DNA of 7,392 nt from JAICQQ01 sp965651135 (GTDB taxonomy: Bacteria; Myxococcota_A; Polyangia; Polyangiales; Polyangiaceae). A program made the translations under genes and the position numbers. The notes under the pieces were generated by a model. That model had not been told where the DNA came from. It ran no database searches and saw nothing but the letters and a program-made list of their open reading frames with translations. The stretch is from positions 1 to 7,392 of the forward strand of contig CBFGRJ010000366.1 in the NCBI GenBank assembly GCA_965651135.1. The letters are read 5' to 3'. This document shows, piece after piece, positions 1 to 4,635 of this stretch. Position 1 is the stretch's first letter, and each line of letters opens with the position of its first letter.

Positions 1-13
1 CCGATTGGCTTTC

Positions 14-26
14 TCCTGTTACAGGA
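14..26. repeat. Perfect 6+1+6 inverted repeat (TCCTGT-T-ACAGGA)
   Basis: A perfect palindrome with a single central T lies about 140 bp upstream of the first gene. One unpaired base is too short for an RNA hairpin loop, so if it matters it is more likely a dimeric protein site than a terminator. It may belong to the regulatory region of the downstream gene or to the end of a gene left of the window. Such a short palindrome can occur by chance. Confidence 0.3.
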
Positions 27-70
27 TTTGTCCAAAGTAGTGAGAAGCTCAGAGTCTGAATCGAGTCGAG

Positions 71-113
71 AATTGAGTTCTAGAATTGAGTTCTAGAATT
101 GAGTCTAGAATTG
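71..113. repeat. 13-bp tandem repeat, three units plus a partial unit
   Basis: The unit AATTGAGTTCTAG occurs exactly at 71-83 and 84-96. It recurs at 97-108 with one T deleted, and a five-base start of a fourth unit (AATTG) sits at 109-113. Each full junction creates the palindrome TTCTAGAA. The tract is AT-rich compared with the surrounding DNA and ends about 54 bp before the likely ATG at 167. It could be a set of spaced operator sites or simply a slippage repeat. The sequence alone does not decide. Confidence 0.8.
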
Positions 114-166
114 TTTGTCCAGAACGATCGTCCAACGAGAGTAACCCTCCAACGTGGTGTCAAATC

Positions 167-835
167 ATGAATAAAATCATGAACATGAGGTCCTTCCTGC
201 TGTCGATGTGTCTGCTGGCCAGTCTGTGCGTCGGCTCACTCATCTTCGCGGCACCGCCCCCTTCGCTCAACTCGAGCGACCTGGCACAAGGCCCGTATTC
301 GTCGATGCACATGCTGCTCGAAAAGACCATCCTCAATGTCGATGTGCTTACGGTAGACGTTCGCTTCGGCAAGAAGGTGCACCCCCGCTTGGTGGAGATT
401 GCCAAAGGCAAGAGCTACTCGGAGGATCTCGGCAAGCAGGTGGCAAAGGTAGCCATCGGTGCCGACGACGCGTTGGTTCAATTGAAGTTCGTGCGTGACG
501 TCTCGCTCGATCAGTGGATCGACGGCGTGCGGGAGAACCTGGAGCAGGCCCGCAAAGCTGGGTTGATCTCGGCGGCGGTCGAGAAGAAGGTGAGCCAGGG
601 CTTGCCGAACTGGTTTGCTGCCATCAAAGAGCGCGGTTACAAGACCAATGACCGGTTACTTTACCGTGTGAACGCGGATTCGCTGCGCACGGTAGTGGTC
701 GCCGCCGACGGCAAGATACTCGTCGATCGCACCGACAAGGAAAAGGACGCGCCCAGGGTGGTGATGGCCAGCTACTTCGCACCGGGCAGCGATTTTCGCG
801 AGCCGTTGATTCGGTCCTTGTTCAAGGCGAAGTGA
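167..835 (+). CDS. Exported chalcone-isomerase-like domain protein
   Basis: About 222 residues. The frame opens earlier, with a TTG at 86 inside the tandem repeat. I chose ATG 167 because the preceding 27 codons look non-coding and a signal peptide follows; ATG 179 or 185 would also work. Residues 8-29 are a hydrophobic export signal ending near IFAAPPP, so the mature protein should be periplasmic or surface-exposed. The rest fits the bacterial chalcone-isomerase-like family (Pfam Chalcone_3 type) in overall pattern. It has an early hydrophobic strand segment (MLLEKTILNVDVLTVDVRFG, about 48-67), a LKFVRDVSLDQW block (106-117), a charged helix, then TNDRLLYRV (160-168) and a C-terminal DFREPLIRSLF (209-219). 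The plant enzyme's catalytic residues cannot be identified here, so isomerase activity is not implied; related bacterial proteins are mostly uncharacterised. No strong Shine-Dalgarno is visible, only GTGGTG at 153-158. The gene is convergent with the DUF2277 gene, 27 bp away. The family call is moderately sure; function is unknown. Confidence 0.65.
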   Translation: MNKIMNMRSFLLSMCLLASLCVGSLIFAAPPPSLNSSDLAQGPYSSMHMLLEKTILNVDVLTVDVRFGKKVHPRLVEIAKGKSYSEDLGKQVAKVAIGADDALVQLKFVRDVSLDQWIDGVRENLEQARKAGLISAAVEKKVSQGLPNWFAAIKERGYKTNDRLLYRVNADSLRTVVVAADGKILVDRTDKEKDAPRVVMASYFAPGSDFREPLIRSLFKAK

Positions 836-862
836 GTGGGCGCGCCGCGCGTGGCAAATGGG

Positions 863-1135
863 TCACGTGCGCGCGAAGCGCTGCGCCGAGCGAGCTTTGG
901 CTTTGGCCGCCTCCGCTTCGCGATCTTTGGGCGGTGCTGAGGTGACGAGCTCATCGAGGAGCCGGCGCGCGACCTGGTGAGTCTCCTCCACTGCTTGCCA
1001 AAAGACCTGCTCGTTGGGCTTGGAGGGTTTGCTGAAGCCGCTGAGCTTACGCACGAACTGCAGGCACGCGGCCCGCACTTCCTCGTCCGTGGCGGGCGGA
1101 TCGAAGTTGAATAGGGTCTTGATGTTCCGGCACAT
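863..1135 (-). CDS. DUF2277 family protein
   Basis: Small soluble protein of 90 residues. It begins MCRNIKTLFNFDPPAT, the hallmark N-terminus of DUF2277, which fixes the start at 1135 although the frame is open to 1243. GAGG (complement of 1144-1147) lies 8 bases upstream of this ATG, a good ribosome site. The sequence continues EEVRAACLQFVRKLSGF (19-34), SKPNEQVFWQAV (38-49), and a charged helical tail LVTSAPPKDREAEAAKAKAR (63-82), all typical of the family, and the length is normal. No catalytic motif or membrane segment is present; the conserved Cys2 is part of the family signature. The biochemical role of DUF2277 is unknown to me. The gene is divergent from the DUF3025 gene across 54 bp and convergent with the chalcone-isomerase-like gene. 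The family assignment is very secure. Confidence 0.93.
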   Translation of the reverse strand: MCRNIKTLFNFDPPATDEEVRAACLQFVRKLSGFSKPSKPNEQVFWQAVEETHQVARRLLDELVTSAPPKDREAEAAKAKARSAQRFART

Positions 1136-1152
1136 GCCGATAGCCTCGCGCG

Positions 1153-1184
1153 AAAGGGGGCGCCTCGCCAGCCCCTTTGGGGCG
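1153..1184. promoter_or_regulatory. Mutually exclusive hairpins in divergent gap, next to DUF3025 start
   Basis: AAAGGGG (1153-1159) can pair with CCCCTTT (1172-1178). The same CCCC can instead pair with GGGG (1179-1182) in the perfect short hairpin GCCCC-TTT-GGGGC (1171-1183). The second stem covers the G-rich stretch GGGGCGG (1179-1185) just before the DUF3025 ATG at 1190, the only plausible ribosome-site region there. The two folds exclude each other. The whole intergenic space (1136-1189) must also hold the promoters of both divergent genes; I see no clear -35/-10 pair. A regulatory role is inference. Confidence 0.3.
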
Positions 1185-1189
1185 GATTG

Positions 1190-2092
1190 ATGGGTAGCTG
1201 GACAACTCGGCAGGCCCGTGCTGAAAAAGTTCCCGTCGTGCACTTTGCAAGGCTGAAACGCCAGCAGCGTGACCTCCGCTTCGATGTCGAATGGTTAGAC
1301 ACCGAGCCATTCGTGGATTTCGCACCTGAGTTCAAAGCTCGGGTGCGGCACTCGAGCGATTGGCCTCCGGTGGAGGCTTATGACGAGCTCGTGTCGGTCG
1401 TGCGGGGCGTCGCAGCGAGCTGGGGCGGGCCTGCGCTGACGCCGCGCTTCGTCCCCTTCGACCGTGACGCTGTTCGAGAGGCAGGGGGCTACGAGGCTCA
1501 TGTCGCGCGCTGCCGTGCGGTTCCCACTCGTCCGAAAAACTGGCATGACTTTTTCAACATGGCAGCGTGGGCTCATTTCCCGCGAGTGCGCTGGGCGCTG
1601 AATGGTATTCACATCCGCGCCGTCAAGGCCGAGGCAGATCCGCGTAATGGGCGCACGCCCGCTCAGAACCGCGCGGCGCACTTCGACGAATCCGGCATGG
1701 TCGTGGTGAGCAGTGATGCCAGTGTGCTCACGGAGCTGCAGGGGTTGCAATTCAAGCGGGTCTTTTGGCAGCGCCGGGAGACGCTCGCACGGACCACTCG
1801 CTTCGTCTTGGTGGGTCACGGAAGCATGGAATCGTTGCTCACCCCTCACCTGGGATTGGCTGCCAAGGCTCTCCTGGTGCACGAGCCCGATATCGGCGAG
1901 CGCACAGACCGAATGCACGAGTTCGTCGACGAGCTCGCCGCTGCTCGCATCGAAGAGTGGCCGCAGCGCCTCGAACCATTGTATCCGATTCCGATGCTCG
2001 GAATACCGGGGTGGTATGCCAAGCAGTGCGAAGCGCTCTACGACGATACGAGATACTTCCCTACACGACGGTGGCGTGAGCACAGCGCCTAG
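1190..2092 (+). CDS. DUF3025 domain-containing protein
   Basis: About 300 residues. A TTG at 1187 directly precedes the chosen ATG 1190; GTG 1238 is a later alternative because the first ~35 residues look poorly conserved. The body matches DUF3025 in motif order: GPALTPRFVPF (about 80-90), an extended block PTRPKNWHDFFNMAAWAHFP (112-131, key NWHDFFN), LNGIH (137-141), NRAAHFDESGMVVV (150-163), the VGHGSMESLLTP segment (198-209) and the C-terminal PIPMLGIPGW (266-275) followed by the TRYFPTRR block. Conserved His, Asp and Asn in the NWHDFFN block and His in the GHG segment could be catalytic or metal-binding. No activity is established for the family that I know of. No signal peptide or membrane helix is seen, so it is probably cytoplasmic. 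It ends 12 bp from the convergent UbiA-like gene. The family call is secure, the function unknown. Confidence 0.9.
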   Translation: MGSWTTRQARAEKVPVVHFARLKRQQRDLRFDVEWLDTEPFVDFAPEFKARVRHSSDWPPVEAYDELVSVVRGVAASWGGPALTPRFVPFDRDAVREAGGYEAHVARCRAVPTRPKNWHDFFNMAAWAHFPRVRWALNGIHIRAVKAEADPRNGRTPAQNRAAHFDESGMVVVSSDASVLTELQGLQFKRVFWQRRETLARTTRFVLVGHGSMESLLTPHLGLAAKALLVHEPDIGERTDRMHEFVDELAAARIEEWPQRLEPLYPIPMLGIPGWYAKQCEALYDDTRYFPTRRWREHSA

Positions 2093-2104
2093 CAAGAGCT
2101 GTGT

Positions 2105-2947
2105 CTAAAAGGCGTAAGTCAGGGCAGCCGGAAGCAACAAGAAGCCATCGACCAACCAGGCGTAGGCGGCGCGGGGTGAACGGGGGCCGAGCAGGAAGCA
2201 CAATGGGATCACGACGCAGCACGCGGCCAACGCTTGATCTCGGAGGCCGGGTTCCAGCATGGCGATGCCCAAGAAACTCGCGCCTCCGACAAATGCTAGG
2301 GCGCGCTGAGTGGTGTGGACTCCGAGCACGACGGGCAAGGTTCGGAGGCCTCTGTCACGGTCTTGTCGGTAATCGCGCACGTCGAACAGCGTTGCGTTGA
2401 CGGTCGTCAGCGTCACGATGAACCAGAACGTGAACGCCGTGAACGGCGTCGGTGTGATGCCCTGTGACAGCAACGGCACAGCCACAACCGCAGTCGCGAC
2501 GGCCACGCCTACGACCAGGCTCTTCATGCCTGGTAGCGCCTTGACCCTCAAGCGGCGAGGACCCAACGGCACTGCATACAGGCAGCTGATACCCGCTCCC
2601 GCCAGCACCACACCGATGGTAGGCCACGAGCAGGGCGCCAGCGTGGTGATCAAAGCACCCAGCGACGCCCATGACAAGGTCGTCGCGCAACGCGCGCGCC
2701 AGGTTTCGCGAGCCGTGTGAGCCTTCGCCAGGTCGCGCGAGGTGTCCAAGTTGTAGATGAGCATCGTGCTGAAGAACACGATAGCCAGAGGCGTGGCATC
2801 CGCTGTCACACCGTGTTGCCACATCACGAACGCTGCGAGCGCCGTGACTCCCAGCGATACCCAGACATGGCTGCCTACGCAGCAGTCATACAGCGTTACA
2901 AGGGTCTGTGGCCGTTCGGCTTCGAGCCAGCGACTATCGACTGCCAT
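2105..2947 (-). CDS. UbiA-superfamily polyprenyltransferase-like membrane protein
   Basis: 280 residues with about nine hydrophobic segments (roughly 24-43, 51-66, 87-105, 109-127, 141-161, 168-188, 211-231, 238-254, 260-279), the size and topology of UbiA intramembrane prenyltransferases. These enzymes move a polyprenyl group onto a lipid-soluble acceptor using Mg2+ held by two Asp-rich motifs. The second motif is intact: FDVRDYRQDRDRG (188-200) gives DxxDxxxD at D189, D192 and D196. The YAVPLGPRRLRVKALPGMKS segment (124-143) is also family-typical. The first motif is atypical: IYNLDTSRD (64-72) keeps only DxxxD (D68, D72) and lacks the usual NDxxDxxxD. It may thus be a divergent subfamily with a different substrate. 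The frame is open to 3181, but the upstream part overlaps the methyltransferase gene in another frame. ATG 2947 overlaps that gene's 3' end by 14 bp, suggesting translational coupling. It is the last gene of a three-gene operon. The superfamily is secure; the substrate is unknown. Confidence 0.83.
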   Translation of the reverse strand: MAVDSRWLEAERPQTLVTLYDCCVGSHVWVSLGVTALAAFVMWQHGVTADATPLAIVFFSTMLIYNLDTSRDLAKAHTARETWRARCATTLSWASLGALITTLAPCSWPTIGVVLAGAGISCLYAVPLGPRRLRVKALPGMKSLVVGVAVATAVVAVPLLSQGITPTPFTAFTFWFIVTLTTVNATLFDVRDYRQDRDRGLRTLPVVLGVHTTQRALAFVGGASFLGIAMLEPGLRDQALAACCVVIPLCFLLGPRSPRAAYAWLVDGFLLLPAALTYAF

Positions 2948-3605
2948 GAGCCACTTTCGAAAACTTGAGCGTGCAGAGCCAGCTCGGACCGTGGCGAAAG
3001 ACGCGAACTCGCTCGACACCGACCAATGCCAGGCCAAGCTGCCCGGCAACCACGCGATAGTCGTACAACGGATGCCAGGCGTTTTTGGTGAGTAGCCTGA
3101 ACAGAACCAGCGGAGGTAGGTAGTAGAGGTACTGCGCCAGCCGTTCGAACCAACGATTCGCAGGGGGAGCGAAGTCTCCAATCAGAAGCAGCCCTTCACT
3201 GCGCAGAAAACTTTTCAGCCGGCGCAGCACTTTTGGCATGCTCGACGGCGAAAATACATTGAGGAAGAAATTAGCCACGACGGCGTCGTAAGGCTGACGG
3301 GGGCGATGCTCGAAGACGCTTTCGCAACGAAACTCCACTTCGGTATGGGCTGCACCTAGCCTGCGCTGGGCGCGCCTCAGCATAGCCGCGGACGAATCGA
3401 GCGCGGTGGCCCTGAGACCCGCTTCGAGTGCTCCGGGCAGTTCTTCCCCGGTTCCGATGCCTGCGTACAGCACGCGCGAGCCAGGTTCGAGATCACCCAA
3501 TTGAGTCTGCTTGAGTCGCGTGATTTGGCCTCCCGTGTACAGCCAACCGAGCGCGTCGTAATAGCGCGCGATTCGGTTGTCGTAGCGAGATGCAGTGGAA
3601 CGAAT
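2934..3605 (-). CDS. Class I SAM-dependent methyltransferase, apparent ATT start
   Basis: A Rossmann-fold methyltransferase. Numbering from the ATT at 3605 (223 residues): motif I VLYAGIGTG (45-53) binds SAM, the acidic residue in ATALDSS (D70) should bind the ribose, and YDAVVANFFLNVF is the motif II/III region. A C-terminal part with LYYLPPLVLFRLL and HPLYDY resembles membrane-associated or lipid-substrate methyltransferases. The only standard start is TTG 3500, which begins one residue after the pre-motif helix and has no ribosome site. Upstream, the same frame encodes SRYDNRIARYYDALGWLYTG and GQITRLKQTQ without a stop, a typical N-terminal helix of this family (YDxxAxxYD, then Lys before motif I). 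Therefore I extend the gene to ATT 3605, 4 bp after the preceding gene's stop, with weak GAGAG upstream. If only TTG is accepted the gene is 2934-3500 (188 residues). The substrate is unknown; neighbours suggest a lipid or isoprenoid compound. Confidence 0.8.
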   Translation of the reverse strand: MRSTASRYDNRIARYYDALGWLYTGGQITRLKQTQLGDLEPGSRVLYAGIGTGEELPGALEAGLRATALDSSAAMLRRAQRRLGAAHTEVEFRCESVFEHRPRQPYDAVVANFFLNVFSPSSMPKVLRRLKSFLRSEGLLLIGDFAPPANRWFERLAQYLYYLPPLVLFRLLTKNAWHPLYDYRVVAGQLGLALVGVERVRVFRHGPSWLCTLKFSKVAHGSR

Positions 3606-3609
3606 GACT

Positions 3610-4335
3610 TCAGCTCTCGTCGGGATCGAGCACCCGACAGGTCTTGGGAACGGCCACCAAAGGGTCCCCCTCGTGAATCCACTTGCCGCTCGGGCTCCAG
3701 CGAATTCCAGGGTTTTTCATTTGACCAATGAATTCGACTTCGCATTCGGCCACGAAGCGGGCCAGATTTTTCTCGGCAACGCCGCGAGGCGGTTCGAAAT
3801 GTAACCTGGTGGCCAGTGCCGGTGTGGCCCACAGGCCACTGATGAAGATCAACTTGTTCGATCCGTGCGTGCGGTACGGTTGGACCAGGGTTTTCTTGTT
3901 GTCATCAATGGGGGCGTTGGGGTCACGGCGGAAGGCCTGCGTCTCCGTTTCGAACTGGCAATGGTGGCCCTTGAAGGTTTGCTTCGAATAGCAAGAGAGC
4001 TTGTTGTAATCCGCGGTAATCAGGGTGACGTGGACGGTAGCCGATTTCCCCACTTCCCAAGCGCCGGTGTCGGTGGGAACCGGTGAGTCCGGCTCGAGCG
4101 CCCTACCGATGCCCATGAACGGAATCATGGCCATCGCCGCCAAGATAATGGTGGCGATCATCAAGCGCCCCGATAGGACGGGAGGTGACTCCTCTACAGC
4201 CGCGCGCTTTTTGCGATGGCCCTTGCGCGGTCGGTCGGCTCTTGGTTTGCTGCCCGAACCCTTCCCTGCAGGGTGCTTGTCGCCCGTGCTCTTGGTTTGT
4301 TTGCGGTCCGGGGAAACATCCCTGTCTTTCGCCAT
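3610..4335 (-). CDS. Hypothetical single-pass membrane protein with basic N-terminus
   Basis: I do not recognise a family. From ATG 4335 it has 241 residues. Residues 1-50 are very rich in Lys/Arg, Gly, Ser and Pro (for example RPRKGHRKKR, 35-44) and look disordered. Residues 57-79 form one hydrophobic helix (LMIATIILAAMAMIPFMGIG). The remaining ~160 residues should lie outside the cytoplasm by the positive-inside rule. They contain four Cys (115, 126, 198, 233), which could form two disulfides, and a mixed strand-like pattern (VGKSATVHVTLITADYNKL near 95-113). The frame is open to an ATG at 4437, but residues before MAKDRD look like non-coding sequence, so I start at 4335; the ribosome site is weak for either. 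It is the first gene of the operon with the methyltransferase and UbiA-like genes. It might anchor or scaffold them, but this is only inference from order. Confidence 0.75.
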   Translation of the reverse strand: MAKDRDVSPDRKQTKSTGDKHPAGKGSGSKPRADRPRKGHRKKRAAVEESPPVLSGRLMIATIILAAMAMIPFMGIGRALEPDSPVPTDTGAWEVGKSATVHVTLITADYNKLSCYSKQTFKGHHCQFETETQAFRRDPNAPIDDNKKTLVQPYRTHGSNKLIFISGLWATPALATRLHFEPPRGVAEKNLARFVAECEVEFIGQMKNPGIRWSPSGKWIHEGDPLVAVPKTCRVLDPDES

Positions 4336-4635
4336 TTCGCCGCTTGATAGCGCAAAGCGTCGTTTCCTCCAACCTCCGCATCGTCGACCCTGAGTCGGAC
4401 TTGTCCGTGCTTCGCAATTGTGTGAAATCATGACCATTTCTGTTGTTATTCGGGGCGCCTTGGGCAGGCGGTTGGGTGTCTGCTCTGCACGGTAGCGTAG
4501 GTGGTCGCGGGCGGGCCCGCTGGCGACTCGAGTCGCGTCTGCTCCTGAATGTGGTTGCGCATCCGACAGCTCGATGTTGGCGCGGCAAATTTTCTTCCAA
4601 TGCGCTGACGTCGAGTACGATCCAACCCCCTGAAC
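4336..4635. promoter_or_regulatory. Divergent intergenic region between operon and sulfatase-fold gene
   Basis: About 300 bp with no convincing gene. It must contain the promoters for the leftward three-gene operon and the rightward 695-residue protein. The part at 4401-4450 is AT-richer than the rest (CAATTGTGTGAAATCATGACC at its core) and is the most promoter-like stretch. The part at 4505-4540 is very GC-rich and holds two neighbouring palindromes. I cannot fit a confident -35/-10 pair. There is no obvious Shine-Dalgarno before ATG 4636 (the preceding bases are C-rich). A stop at 4606-4608 in that frame, with no other standard start after it, makes ATG 4636 the only standard start for that gene. 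Confidence 0.5.
4511..4536. repeat. Two adjacent perfect palindromes (10 bp and 14 bp)
   Basis: GCGGGCCCGC (4511-4520) and GCGACTCGAGTCGC (4523-4536) are each perfect palindromes separated by two bases. They sit about 100 bp before the sulfatase-fold gene, inside the divergent intergenic region. They could be operator half-site pairs or fold as cruciform/hairpin DNA. In a GC-rich 7-kb window a 14-bp palindrome is not rare, so function is not claimed. Confidence 0.45.

Noticed and set aside
71..113. TTCTAGAA units resemble eukaryotic heat-shock elements
   Set aside because: The match arises from a simple tandem repeat and the genome is bacterial; no such regulator is expected.
86..166. Longer start (TTG 86) for the chalcone-isomerase-like gene
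   Set aside because: It would begin inside the tandem repeat and put 27 unlikely residues before a clear signal peptide.
836..862. GC-rich palindrome GGCGCGCC between convergent genes as a terminator
   Set aside because: Short stem and no following T-run, so an intrinsic terminator is not supported.
2948..3181. Extended N-terminus of the UbiA-like frame up to 3181
   Set aside because: This stretch is the methyltransferase gene read in another frame; the UbiA-like sequence begins at ATG 2947.
3501..3731. Plus-strand open frame opposite the methyltransferase start
   Set aside because: It lies exactly opposite the methyltransferase codons and the end of the preceding gene, with no recognisable protein pattern.
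4411..4440. Sequence resembling the lac operator/lacZ start (TTGTGTGAAATCATGACC)
   Set aside because: Only short, partial similarity and no lac gene; no sign of vector sequence around it.
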